Source: Sphingobium sp. AS12
GTDB lineage: Bacteria > Pseudomonadota > Alphaproteobacteria > Sphingomonadales > Sphingomonadaceae
Direction: 5' to 3'
Assembly: GCF_019097845.1 (NCBI RefSeq)
Contig: NZ_JAHRGM010000093.1
Span: 62,001-126,000, forward strand
DNA length: 64,000 nucleotides
Shown here: positions 17,075-25,071 of the stretch, in pieces
How positions within the stretch are numbered: position 1 is the stretch's first letter
Layout of the letters: each line of letters opens with the position of its first letter
The notes under the pieces: model-generated
Databases searched by the model: none
Told to the model about the DNA's origin: nothing
Seen by the model: the letters and a program-made list of their open reading frames with translations, nothing else
Translations under genes and position numbers: made by a program

Positions 17075-17746
17075 CTACACGCGCCCCGTCACCGGGATCA
17101 GCGCGCCGGTGATCGGCATGGCGTCGGCCGACAGCAGGAAGGCCACCACCCCTGCAAGCTGCGCGGGGGATACCCATTTCGCAAAATCCGCGTCGGGCAT
17201 GTCAGCCCGGTTCGCGGGGGTGTCGAGTATGCTCGGCAGGATCGCGTTCACGCGCACGCCTTCCTCCTTCAACTCCTCGGCCAGCGCTTCGGTCAGGCGC
17301 GCGACGCCGGATTTGGAGGCGGCATAGGCACCCATGCCCGCCCCGGCCTTGACCGATGCCGCTGCGCCGATGTTGACGATCGCACCCTGACTGGCGCGCA
17401 GCAGCGGCAAGAGCGCACGGCTGGCGATCAGTGCGGTGCGGACATTCATGGCATAGAGCCGGTCCCACGTGGCAACGCTGCCGTCGGCCACGGTTTCCCA
17501 AGCGAAACCACCCGCGATATTGACCAGCCCGTCGAGACGCCCCAGCTCGCTTTCGATCTGTGCCGCCGCGGCCGTCACTGCGGCCTCATCGGTCAGGTCC
17601 ACGCCGCCCAGCGCCAGCGCGACGCCATCGGGGGCCACATCGCCCAGATCGATGCCAACCACGCTCCATCCGGCGGCGGCCAGAATTTCGACCGCCTTGC
17701 GTCCCAATGCACCCGCCGCGCCTGTAACCGCTACTATGCCTGCCAT
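17075..17746 (-). CDS. SDR family oxidoreductase
   Basis: This 223-residue SDR is short for the family but complete. It has TGAAGALG at 8-15 and YAASK at 141-145. ATG 17746 has GAAGGG upstream. A TTG at 17764 would add six residues and is less likely. The C-terminal end (ITGALIPVTG) is the usual SDR strand with the glycine-rich signature weakened. It follows the succinate-semialdehyde-type dehydrogenase gene on the same strand with a 24-bp gap, so they are probably transcribed together. Confidence 0.82.
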   Translation of the reverse strand: MAGIVAVTGAAGALGRKAVEILAAAGWSVVGIDLGDVAPDGVALALGGVDLTDEAAVTAAAAQIESELGRLDGLVNIAGGFAWETVADGSVATWDRLYAMNVRTALIASRALLPLLRASQGAIVNIGAAASVKAGAGMGAYAASKSGVARLTEALAEELKEEGVRVNAILPSILDTPANRADMPDADFAKWVSPAQLAGVVAFLLSADAMPITGALIPVTGRV

Positions 17747-17770
17747 CGCCCTGCCCTTCTCCAATCCGCC

Positions 17771-19219
17771 CTATATGCCTGCCATGCACATATATTTGAT
17801 CTCGACATAATCCTCGATACCATGGCGCGACCCTTCGCGGCCCATGCCCGATTGCTTAATGCCGCCGAACGGCGCGACCTCGGTGGAGATCAGCCCGGTG
17901 TTGATGCCGACCATGCCGACTTCCAGCGCCTCCCCTACCCGCCAGGCCCGCGCCAGATCGCGCGTGTAGAAATAGCCCGCCAGCCCGACCTCTGTATCAT
18001 TGGCCATGGCGACCACTTCCTCCTCCGTATCGAAAGTGAAGAGCGCGGCGAGCGGGCCGAATGTTTCCTCGCCGGCCAGCGCCATGTCCGGGGTGCAGCC
18101 TGCGACGATCGTCGGTTCGTAGAAGCTGTGGCCCAGCGGGTGGCGACGCCCGCCGCTGACCAGTCGTCCGCCCTTGGCGAGGGCATCGGCGACATGTTCC
18201 TCTACCTTTTCGACCGCCTTGCCGTCGATCAGCGGCCCCTGAGTTACGCCTGCGTCGGTGCCAGGGCCAACCTTGAGCTTCGCCACGGCAGCGGCGAGCT
18301 TCTGCTCAAACATGACGGCGACATCGCGCTGGACGAAGATGCGGTTGACGCACACACAGGTCTGTCCGCTATTGCGATATTTGGAGGCGATCGCGCCCTC
18401 GACGGCCGCATCGACATCAGCATCGGCAAAGACGATGAAAGGCGCGTTCCCGCCCAGTTCCATCGACAGCTTCTTCATCGTTGGCGCGCACTGCGCCATC
18501 AGCGTGCGGCCAACCTCGGTCGATCCGGTGAAGCTCAATTTGCGCACCAGCGGGTTGGCCGTCAGTTCGCCGCCGATAATTCGTGACGATCCCGTAACGA
18601 CATTGAACACGCCGGCCGGCACCCCTGCCCGCTCGGCCAGCACCGCCAGCGCCAGTGCGGTCAGCGGCGTCTGCGTTGCGGGTTTCAGCACCATGGTGCA
18701 ACCGGCCGCCAGCGCGGGGGCAGCCTTGCGCGTGATCATCGCCGCTGGAAAGTTCCAAGGGGTGATCGCGGCGACGACGCCTACCGGTTGCTTGATGACG
18801 ACGATGCGGCTGTCGGCACGATGGCCTGGGATGATCTCACCATAGACGCGCCGGGCTTCCTCCGCGAACCATTCGACGAAGCTGGCCGCATAGGCGATCT
18901 CGCCCTTCGCCTCGGCCAGCGCCTTGCCCTGCTCGCGGGTCAGGATCATCGCCAGATCATCCTGATGCGCGATCAGCAAATCGAACCAGCGGCGCAGGAT
19001 GCGCGCACGCTCCCCCGCCGTTCTCGCGCGCCATGCAGGGAGCGCTGCGTCGGCTGCGGCGATGGCTGCTCGGGTTTCGCTCACGCCCAAATCGGGGATG
19101 GAGGCTATGGTCTCGCCGGTTGCCGGGTCGGCCACAGGGATGGCCGGTGCGCCGGTCCAGACCCCGTCGATCAGGCACTGGTCGCGCAACAGCGATGGAT
19201 CGGCAAGGGTGATGGTCAT
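17771..19219 (-). CDS. gabD: NAD(P)-dependent succinate-semialdehyde dehydrogenase-type ALDH
   Basis: This 482-residue ALDH has PWNFP at 154-158, Glu254 (ELGGNAP) and Cys288 in GQTCVCVNR, the pattern typical of GabD-like succinate-semialdehyde dehydrogenases. It converts a semialdehyde to a dicarboxylate, classically succinate semialdehyde to succinate. ATG 19219 begins MTITLADPSLL. No strong ribosome site is visible, but upstream codons have weaker coding character. A second GabD-like enzyme lies at 54930-56393. The substrate in this context may be another semialdehyde. The pairing with the SDR suggests alcohol to aldehyde to acid. Confidence 0.85.
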   Translation of the reverse strand: MTITLADPSLLRDQCLIDGVWTGAPAIPVADPATGETIASIPDLGVSETRAAIAAADAALPAWRARTAGERARILRRWFDLLIAHQDDLAMILTREQGKALAEAKGEIAYAASFVEWFAEEARRVYGEIIPGHRADSRIVVIKQPVGVVAAITPWNFPAAMITRKAAPALAAGCTMVLKPATQTPLTALALAVLAERAGVPAGVFNVVTGSSRIIGGELTANPLVRKLSFTGSTEVGRTLMAQCAPTMKKLSMELGGNAPFIVFADADVDAAVEGAIASKYRNSGQTCVCVNRIFVQRDVAVMFEQKLAAAVAKLKVGPGTDAGVTQGPLIDGKAVEKVEEHVADALAKGGRLVSGGRRHPLGHSFYEPTIVAGCTPDMALAGEETFGPLAALFTFDTEEEVVAMANDTEVGLAGYFYTRDLARAWRVGEALEVGMVGINTGLISTEVAPFGGIKQSGMGREGSRHGIEDYVEIKYMCMAGI

Positions 19220-19460
19220 AGTGTCAGCTTTCCGGCGGGTGGCGATATGGATGGATGGTGTGGCCAGCACGCGGCTATGCGTCAACGCAGGCAGCGGCAA
19301 TCAAGCCAAGGATCGACCCAGCGATGGGCGGGATGAAGAGCGCAGGGCCTGCGCTACATGATTGCAATGGTCGTGTAGGAGTTGGCTTGCTATATCGACT
19401 TTATCGTTTAATATATGCAAATATCCATCTGTTATTAAATTATTATAATGTATCAGTATT
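19220..19460. other. AT-rich boundary region upstream of the replicon core
   Basis: About 240 bp between the divergent gabD-like and DUF1612 genes hold no credible gene. The last 90 bp (about 19370-19460) are strikingly AT-rich for this window, with runs such as TTTAATATATGC and TTATTAAATTATTATAA. This could be the promoter of the downstream gene or a DNA-unwinding stretch of the nearby origin. I cannot distinguish the two. Confidence 0.5.
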
Positions 19461-20528
19461 ATGGTGGAATTCACCCATATGCTTGCCTCCGCCACCCTGC
19501 TGGACGACCGAAACAGGCTGATCCTTGCCTATGCCGAGGCGCATGGTGCGCTGGAACGGCTGGAGGAGAGACGCAGGCTCAGCCCGGTTCGCCGTCCCTG
19601 GCGAATTCGCACGCTGATCGCCGAACGGCAAGCGCTGGCACGGATCGACAACAGCCCGATTGACGATCTGGATTTTGCGGTCGACGGGCGCGGCACCGTT
19701 ACGACTTCCGCGTACGACCTCAGCCATTGGCGACAGGCGATCGGTACGCCAATTACGCTCGATGCGCTCCTGAACGACGGCATGGCACTGCTCCGCTGGC
19801 TTGGCGTGGCACCGCCAGCCGGGAGCGATCCGGCATATTCTCTCCGATCAGGGCGCAATGCTGTGGACATCCTGCCAGCGGTCGCCGCGTGGCAGCGCGA
19901 TGTCGCGGCCCTCCCCTCCTCCCCTCCCCTGCTTCATTGCGCGCGGATCGCCCAGCTGTGGCGACATCACGCGCCGATCGGGCAGGGCGATCTGCTCGCC
20001 AGCCTTCTGATTGGTGATCGTTGGGGACCGGGACGGTGGACCGGTTCAGCCGGGGGGTTGATCGCGCTGGGGTTGGAAAGCAATGGCGCGGCATGGAAGC
20101 GCGTGATCGATAAACGACTGGACTGGCTCTGGCTGGAAGCAATCAGCACGGGTGCGCGTGCCCATCTCGACCTGGAGACGCGACTGCGTGCCTATGCCTG
20201 GCGGGCGGCGCAGCATATCGAGCGTCGGCGGCGACCGGGCCGGTTGAAGGATGTGCTGCGCCTGGCCATGGCGCACCCGCGCATATCCAGCGGCAGTGTG
20301 GCAAGGGCGTTGGGGCTGACGTCGGCAGGAGCAATCAAATTGCTGACCATCGCGGCGGGCGAAGGCTTGCTGATCGAGCAGTCGGGGCAGGCCAGCTACC
20401 GCAGTTACGCCCTGCCCGTCAGCATGACGCCGCTGGCATCGAAGGGGCAGCATGGGCACCCGGACTCCTTCGCCAGAGATTTTTGGTCCGATGACGCGGA
20501 AAATATGGTCTCGCCAGAAGCTCTCTGA
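19461..20528 (+). CDS. RHE_PE00001/DUF1612-type plasmid-associated protein
   Basis: This 355-residue protein matches from memory the layout of the RHE_PE00001 family found on rhizobial and sphingomonad plasmids. It has an N-terminal ALERLEERRRLSPVRR helix, a middle domain around RIAQLWRHHAPIGQGDLLASLL, and a C-terminal winged helix-turn-helix (about 275-335) with ISSGSVARALGLTSAGAIKLL. Function is unknown; DNA binding is likely. ATG 19461 has no clear ribosome site. ATG 19479, with GGTGGAA upstream, is an alternative start. It lies directly beside the origin repeats and repA, pointing towards them. Confidence 0.65.
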   Translation: MVEFTHMLASATLLDDRNRLILAYAEAHGALERLEERRRLSPVRRPWRIRTLIAERQALARIDNSPIDDLDFAVDGRGTVTTSAYDLSHWRQAIGTPITLDALLNDGMALLRWLGVAPPAGSDPAYSLRSGRNAVDILPAVAAWQRDVAALPSSPPLLHCARIAQLWRHHAPIGQGDLLASLLIGDRWGPGRWTGSAGGLIALGLESNGAAWKRVIDKRLDWLWLEAISTGARAHLDLETRLRAYAWRAAQHIERRRRPGRLKDVLRLAMAHPRISSGSVARALGLTSAGAIKLLTIAAGEGLLIEQSGQASYRSYALPVSMTPLASKGQHGHPDSFARDFWSDDAENMVSPEAL

Positions 20529-20580
20529 GCGCCGATTCGAGGGTTAGGTGACCCGTTATATATCGGCGGCCACAACGCGC

Positions 20581-20606
20581 CCAGAGAGGCTCTGGATGCC
20601 ATTTTT
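20581..20606 (+). terminator. Hairpin with T-run after the DUF1612 gene
   Basis: CCAGAG-AGG-CTCTGG has perfect 6-bp arms and is followed a few bases on by TTTTT (20602-20606). It lies about 50 bp past the DUF1612-type gene stop. A weak intrinsic terminator is plausible. Confidence 0.4.
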
Positions 20607-20674
20607 GGCGATTTCGCCTTTTGTTCGCATTTCCCAGCCTGCTCACCGTCCGTTGCAATCCCTTCCCCAAAAGT

Positions 20675-20691
20675 GATTCTGAAAACACGTT
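20675..20691 (+). repeat. Iteron-like repeat, A-type copy 1
   Basis: GATTCTGAAAACACGTT, flanked by GT on the left and a base followed by A on the right. It is identical over 17 bases to the inverted copy at 20822-20838. Confidence 0.7.
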
Positions 20692-20821
20692 CAGCGCGAT
20701 CTTCAGCTGTCCGGGATCATCAAACAGAGACGGGTGCCTTGTGCCAAATGTCCGCAGGGCTGATTTGATGAGAATGGCGGGATAGCAATCGGACAAGGCG
20801 AGATCCGGACTTTTGCCGGTC

Positions 20822-20838
20822 AACGTGTTTTCAGAATC
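20822..20838 (-). repeat. Iteron-like repeat, A-type copy 2 (inverted)
   Basis: AACGTGTTTTCAGAATC is the exact reverse complement of the motif at 20675-20691. The two face each other across 130 bp. Confidence 0.7.
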
Positions 20839-21002
20839 ACCATCATCTTACTCGATCCGATCGGTACAGCCGCGCCTGCTCATCGACGCATGTTGATCAA
20901 ACCCGCGCTTCCGCGCCATTCCACAGGGGAGGGGCGATGATGACGACCGCGATATGGTTGCAGTTGCACATGCAGCGGGGCATGCGGACTGGTCCAGCTC
21001 GT

Positions 21003-21019
21003 GATTCTAAAAACACGTT
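21003..21019 (+). repeat. Iteron-like repeat, A-type copy 3
   Basis: GATTCTAAAAACACGTT differs from the other A-type copies at one base (G to A at position 9 of the flanked motif). It lies 34 bp beyond the repA stop. Confidence 0.68.
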
Positions 21020-21052
21020 GATCCTGCCAGGCGGGCAGAATCCACCTCAGGA

Positions 21053-22318
21053 TCACAGGCGGTATTTGTTGCGCCGATGATGTTCCTTGACGAAGCCATA
21101 GAAGCGCTTGGAATAGTTGCGCGGCAATTCCGATGGATTGGCACCCAGAAATGCGTCGAAACGGCGCATCAACTCGTCATAATCCCAACCGGGGAAATCG
21201 GCGCGAATGGCGCTGTAAATCTCCGCGTCCAGCATCCGGCTGGCGGTCGTGCGACCAGCGGGGTCGGGGCGCCGCTGGGGTGGCATTCCGATCGGGCGAC
21301 GCGGCGGAGCATCTGCGCCAACCCGCAATTCCCTCGACAGGCTGGAAATCATACCGAGCGCCAGACGGGGATCGACCATGTCCTGATCCGCCCCATCGTC
21401 AGTCGGTAGGGCAGGGGAGGGGAGGGCGGCCTGTCGCCGGGTTCTGGCGCGTTCGCCCAGGTGGCGGCGCATCACCATCTTCATCTTGGGACGGGCGCCA
21501 TCGCCATCGATCACTTCCAGGCTGATGTCGGGCAGGTCATTGGCGCGCGCCAGATCGAGCAGCTTGCGTTTGAATACGGGGTAGAGACTCTCGCTACCGC
21601 TCTTCTGATGCAGCGTCTCGAAGCCGATGGTGAAGCCGTCCGCGCCATTGCCCCCGGCATGTTTGCGCGAGGCGCGGTAGAGCCATTTGCCAAGACCGCT
21701 GGTAATCTCAAAATAGAGCGGAGAAATCGATAGCACGTTGCGCTTGTCCATCACCCCGTCGAAGAACCATTTGGACAGGGTGATTTCCATCCCCAGCGAC
21801 CGCTGGGTGCGTTCATCGACCAGATGGGTATAACTGTCGATCCACGAGAAGGTTGTTTCGCGGCTCTTGGCACTGGCGCGAATATTGGTCTTGATCGTCG
21901 TCGCCTGAAGGCGGTCCAGCGCGTTGACCAGCCGCTCATAGGCGCGGCCACTGGTCCCCCAACAGATGCGTTTGAGCAGGTCGCCCGGTTGCAGCCGGAT
22001 CACTGGCGACAGGTCATTGGCGCCCCGTTCGCGCAGTTCGTTGAGGTGGGACGCGAGGTAGATCATGATGTCGGCATCCCAGATCGTCGCCATCCCATAA
22101 GCGGGGTTGGGCGACACATGGACGCTGACGGACTTGTCGGGACTGGTATAATCTATCGGCTTGATGCGTTTGCGCTTCGACAGGCTGAAGAAGGGCCGTT
22201 GCATCGTTTCCTGATAGTCGCGCAACGAAATGTCACTGAAATCGGGCAGGGTGAAGAACATCTCGAACTGGACCTTGCGCTCCTTCAGCGCTGTCTTGAG
22301 CTCGCCCTCAATCTCCAC
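21053..22318 (-). CDS. repA: Plasmid replication initiator RepA (RPA family)
   Basis: This 421-residue protein resembles the replication initiator protein A family of alphaproteobacterial plasmids. Typical segments are FSLSKRKR near 45-52, GMATIWDADIMIYLAS near 75-90 and RSLGMEITLSKWFFDGV near 172-188, followed by a winged-helix-like region. The C-terminal tail (about 360-421) carries DYDELMRRFDAFL. It should bind iterons and open the origin. The start chosen is GTG 22318. No in-frame ATG lies nearby and the ribosome site is weak. Downstream of parB on the same strand, it is separated by a hairpin and a 16-bp palindrome, suggesting separate control of initiator level. Confidence 0.85.
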   Translation of the reverse strand: MEIEGELKTALKERKVQFEMFFTLPDFSDISLRDYQETMQRPFFSLSKRKRIKPIDYTSPDKSVSVHVSPNPAYGMATIWDADIMIYLASHLNELRERGANDLSPVIRLQPGDLLKRICWGTSGRAYERLVNALDRLQATTIKTNIRASAKSRETTFSWIDSYTHLVDERTQRSLGMEITLSKWFFDGVMDKRNVLSISPLYFEITSGLGKWLYRASRKHAGGNGADGFTIGFETLHQKSGSESLYPVFKRKLLDLARANDLPDISLEVIDGDGARPKMKMVMRRHLGERARTRRQAALPSPALPTDDGADQDMVDPRLALGMISSLSRELRVGADAPPRRPIGMPPQRRPDPAGRTTASRMLDAEIYSAIRADFPGWDYDELMRRFDAFLGANPSELPRNYSKRFYGFVKEHHRRNKYRL

Positions 22319-22338
22319 CCTATCGGTCCCGTCCTGTG

Positions 22339-22354
22339 TTCCCTCCGGAGGGAA
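22339..22354. promoter_or_regulatory. 16-bp perfect palindrome in the repA leader
   Basis: TTCCCTCCGGAGGGAA lies 20 bp upstream of the repA GTG. Being perfect and in the leader, it could be an operator for RepA or ParB autoregulation, or a hairpin that hides the ribosome site. No protein is assigned. Confidence 0.5.
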
Positions 22355-22384
22355 AATAGAAATAACATTATGAAATATAACGAT

Positions 22385-22406
22385 AAAAGCTGATTTTTCA
22401 GCTTTT
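22385..22406 (-). terminator. Hairpin between parB and repA
   Basis: Read on the minus strand, AAAAGCTGA and TCAGCTTTT form a perfect 9-bp stem with a 4-base loop, starting 12 bp after the parB stop. The run of T in the second arm gives an intrinsic-terminator look. It would uncouple repA from parAB transcription or attenuate it. Confidence 0.6.
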
Positions 22407-22418
22407 CATCCCTTGCCC

Positions 22419-23438
22419 CTAACGACGCCGTGCCCGCATGATCTTCGCCTGCTCGATCACCGGCCGCAGCGCTTCCAATATATCGTCGGTCGACAGGTCG
22501 GACGGCATTAGCGTCAGCGTCAGCAGCTTCTGCTGGTCCTTGTCGACCTGCCCGACCGTTGCGCCATCCGCGCTCGCAATTGCTGCCTTCTGCACCCGGC
22601 CCTTGGCGGTCACCGCCTTCAGCAGGCGGGCCAGCACTTCCGATCCGGCAATGGGCTGTTCATCGCCTGACCGGCGAAAGCTTTGTTCCGATGCAATCTG
22701 GTCGGCGGCCGTCTCCAACTTGCCGCGCGCAGTCGGATCGCGCAGCAGGGGCAGGAGCTTTTCGGCATATTTGGCCTGAAGGTCCATCGGCGAATGAAAA
22801 GCGCTGACCAGCAGCGGCGGGATTTCGGTGAGCGCAATATAGCGCGACAGCTGTGACTTGGAGATTTTCAGCCGCTCGGCCATGCGCAACTGAACGCCGC
22901 CATAGAAGCGATCGACCGCCGCCTTGTAATTGGCGCCGCGTTCAAGATCGGAAATATCCTCCCGCTCACGATTTTCGATGTCGGCGAGGCGGAAGGCTGC
23001 CTCGTCATCGAGATCCTCGATGATCGCGATCAATTCGATGTCGGGATAATGATTGGCGTTGAGCCACGCGATCGCCCAGTGCCGCCGCGTGCCGGTGACA
23101 AGTTCGTACGGCAGCTCACCCTGCGGCGTCCGGCGCACTACGGCGGGGATGCGATTGCCGCCCTCGGCCAGGATAGAATCGATCAGGCTGCGCAACCGAT
23201 GTTCGTCCAGCAGCGAATAGTCGCGGGCGTTGCCCGACCAGATCGAACATTCGGATGGCTTCAACCGGATCGTGGGCCGCTTGACGATCCGCGCGGCCTC
23301 GCCAAAGGCTTCGAGCCGCTTGTTGGTGAAGTTGGGGCGCGGTGCCGCGGGACTCGCATCGCTCGCCGGGACCGGCGCGGGGGCCGGATCGTTAAGCGAG
23401 GCAGCCAGCGCTTCGCTGATGAGGGACCGGCGGCTCAT
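22419..23438 (-). CDS. parB: Partition protein ParB
   Basis: This 339-residue protein has the ParB/Srx N-terminal domain with the arginine-rich box TGTRRH at 115-120 (the GERR-box position). ADIENREREDISDLERG follows. A helix-turn-helix sits around 180-200 (AERLKISKSQLSRYIALT). It should bind centromere parS sites, clamp DNA and stimulate ParA. Its ATG overlaps the parA stop by 4 nt (ATGA), so the pair is co-translated. The N-terminal 50 residues are Ala/Pro-rich and probably include the ParA-contacting arginine patch. Confidence 0.9.
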   Translation of the reverse strand: MSRRSLISEALAASLNDPAPAPVPASDASPAAPRPNFTNKRLEAFGEAARIVKRPTIRLKPSECSIWSGNARDYSLLDEHRLRSLIDSILAEGGNRIPAVVRRTPQGELPYELVTGTRRHWAIAWLNANHYPDIELIAIIEDLDDEAAFRLADIENREREDISDLERGANYKAAVDRFYGGVQLRMAERLKISKSQLSRYIALTEIPPLLVSAFHSPMDLQAKYAEKLLPLLRDPTARGKLETAADQIASEQSFRRSGDEQPIAGSEVLARLLKAVTAKGRVQKAAIASADGATVGQVDKDQQKLLTLTLMPSDLSTDDILEALRPVIEQAKIMRARRR

Positions 23439-24625
23439 GCCGCGACCCCCACGCTGGCGTCAGCGGTCAGGCTGGTCGATGGCCATTGCTGGCGGATCTG
23501 CTGCTCGACCTCGGCAAAGACCGCATCAAGATTGTCACGGCAGCGCGTGTAGGTCTGGTGCGAGGCGGACGGTTTGGATTCATAGATGGAGCGGAACGCC
23601 TGGGTCGCATTCTTGATTTCCTCGGACGCCAGGATCGGTTGCCCCAGCAGCAGCCCGGCATAGGTCGCCTGCATGATCCGCCACATATCATTTTCACCCG
23701 GTTTGCTGGGCGAGAAGGCGGAACAGACCACGCGGATGAAGCCATAATCGACCGGCGTGCCATTTTCCTCGAGTATCTCGATATTATCGGCGATCGTGTC
23801 CATGAAATGGATGGTCGAGAGATAATCGAGCTGGCGCGCGGGCACCGGGATCAGCAGGCCGGTTGCAGCCGCCATGACATTGAGGCCCAGAAAGCCCATG
23901 GCTGGCGGCGGATCGAGCAGGATCACGTCGAAATCCTTGGTCACGCTGGCAATGCCGATGCGCAGCGCCTGCAAGCCTTCGCGCACCGCCTGCCCGCCTT
24001 CGCGCAGGGTCGCGGTCAAATCCCATTCTGCGTCCTGCAGGCCCAGACTTGACGGCACGATCTTGATCGTGGGCCAGGGCGTATCGCGGATCGTTTGCGA
24101 AAAATCGCTGAAGGTGCTGCGCGGAGACAGGAACGCGCCCAGCGTCTGTTCGTCGTCGATCAGCGTTTCGGGCTGGATGTCGAACATCGTCGTGGTCGAA
24201 GCCTGGGGATCGCAGTCGATCACCAGCACGCTATAGCCGTGGAGGGCCAGATAGTCGGCCAGATGCTTGGTGATCGTGCTCTTGCCGACCCCGCCCTTGA
24301 AATTCTGCACCGCCAGCACGACCGCATCCTCGTCGGGCTGCTTGCCCACCTGTATGCCGAGCGCGGTGCGAATTTGGGTCAGATCCTCCAGCGTATAGTA
24401 ACGGCGGCCATTGGGCAGTTGCTTGGGCTGGGGCAGGCGGCCCTTGGCTTCGGCTTTGGCCAGCGCTTCGGGCGTCCGGCCGATCAGTTCGGCGGCTACG
24501 GTCGGGCCAAAAGTGATGTCGAGTGTCTTGTGATTGTCCGGTCTGAACACGATCGTCTTGATATGATCGCGCATTTGCTGGCAGGCTGTCGTGACGTTAC
24601 GCAGCGTGTTGACTGTAAACGACAT
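23435..24625 (-). CDS. parA: Partition ATPase ParA
   Basis: This 396-residue type Ia ParA has an N-terminal helix-turn-helix segment (about 40-92, with GRRYYTLEDLTQIR). It is followed by a deviant Walker A KGGVGKST at 110-117, Walker A' VIDCDPQAS near 136-143 and Walker B ILLDPPP near 235-241. Such ParAs both repress their own promoter and drive segregation. I chose ATG 24625 because GAGG stands five bases upstream. ATG 24637 and the longer frame to 24862 lack such a site. Iteron-like repeats lie about 350 bp upstream. Confidence 0.9.
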   Translation of the reverse strand: MSFTVNTLRNVTTACQQMRDHIKTIVFRPDNHKTLDITFGPTVAAELIGRTPEALAKAEAKGRLPQPKQLPNGRRYYTLEDLTQIRTALGIQVGKQPDEDAVVLAVQNFKGGVGKSTITKHLADYLALHGYSVLVIDCDPQASTTTMFDIQPETLIDDEQTLGAFLSPRSTFSDFSQTIRDTPWPTIKIVPSSLGLQDAEWDLTATLREGGQAVREGLQALRIGIASVTKDFDVILLDPPPAMGFLGLNVMAAATGLLIPVPARQLDYLSTIHFMDTIADNIEILEENGTPVDYGFIRVVCSAFSPSKPGENDMWRIMQATYAGLLLGQPILASEEIKNATQAFRSIYESKPSASHQTYTRCRDNLDAVFAEVEQQIRQQWPSTSLTADASVGVAA

Positions 24626-25071
24626 GGTGCCTCGCATTGCCGAATCACGGCGGGTGAATTGGTTGGTGTTTAATGCGCATATTTTGCCATGGAAGTCAAA
24701 CCGACACGCGAGAACGCCGATAATCCCAACTTGTTGCGCTGCGATATCGTTAAAACATAACCACTGTGTCTGGGGCAAGGGGATGGGCTTGATGCCCCTT
24801 GATAGCCCGTCAACCTCAATCCTGGAGGATGTGCTCGGGATGGATGGCAAACCTTGCGCCATTTGCCGCTGCCGTGCCTAACCATCGGCTTAGAGATTTA
24901 TTCTGGGATTAGCAGGGTTAGAGGTGGGGCCGTGGGGGTGTTTCACGCTGGTTTCCACGAGTCGGGCAATGATGCCTGAAATCGATCCCACGTTCGATCC
25001 GGTCTGAAACCACGTTCGCGCGATTCTGAAACCACGTTGGATGCGTGTCGATAACACGCTGTGTTCTGGGC
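24626..25071. other. Non-coding region upstream of parA with phased repeats
   Basis: This 446-bp stretch between parA (start) and a SnoaL-like gene (end) shows no credible gene. It must contain the parAB promoter. It also holds three direct repeats ending at 24994, 25016 and 25038, a small dyad AACAC-GCT-GTGTT at 25053-25065 and an imperfect dyad GGCAAA/TTTGCC at 24846-24867. A second origin-proximal control region or parS zone is likely. Confidence 0.55.
24978..25038 (+). repeat. Three iteron-like repeats at 22-bp spacing (C-type)
   Basis: The repeat CTGAAACCACGTT occurs at 25004-25016 and 25026-25038. The last copy is GATTCTGAAACCACGTT (25022-25038). A degenerate copy ending CCCACGTT stops at 24994. 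Ends are exactly 22 bp apart, about two helix turns. They share CTGAAA-C-ACGTT with the A-type motif beyond repA but have C in place of A at the centre. Confidence 0.7.

Larger units (their letters stand above)
20529..21052. other. Non-coding origin-like region flanking repA
   Basis: The 524 bp between the convergent DUF1612 and repA genes contain no convincing gene. They hold three copies of a 17-bp iteron-like motif (20675, 20822 inverted, 21003) and a hairpin at 20581. An open frame of 134 codons on the minus strand has poor coding character and spans the repeats, so I do not call it. Iterons next to a replication initiator gene are typical of a plasmid origin. The exact oriV is not determined. 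Confidence 0.65.

Noticed and set aside
20419..20823. 134-codon minus-strand frame across the repA-distal region
   Set aside because: It overlaps the DUF1612 gene end, spans the iteron-like repeat and has poor codon character.
20920..20935. Possible DnaA box (ATTCCACAGG) near the origin
   Set aside because: It differs from the TTATNCACA consensus by a missing base, and a single weak match in this length is expected by chance.
24626..24862. Upstream extension of parA to 24862
   Set aside because: The added 79 residues have no ParA similarity, no ribosome site, and ATG 24625 has a good one.
24846..24867. GGCAAA/TTTGCC dyad as parS
   Set aside because: Six-base arms with a 10-nt gap occur once and match no parS family I can name, so there is too little to call.
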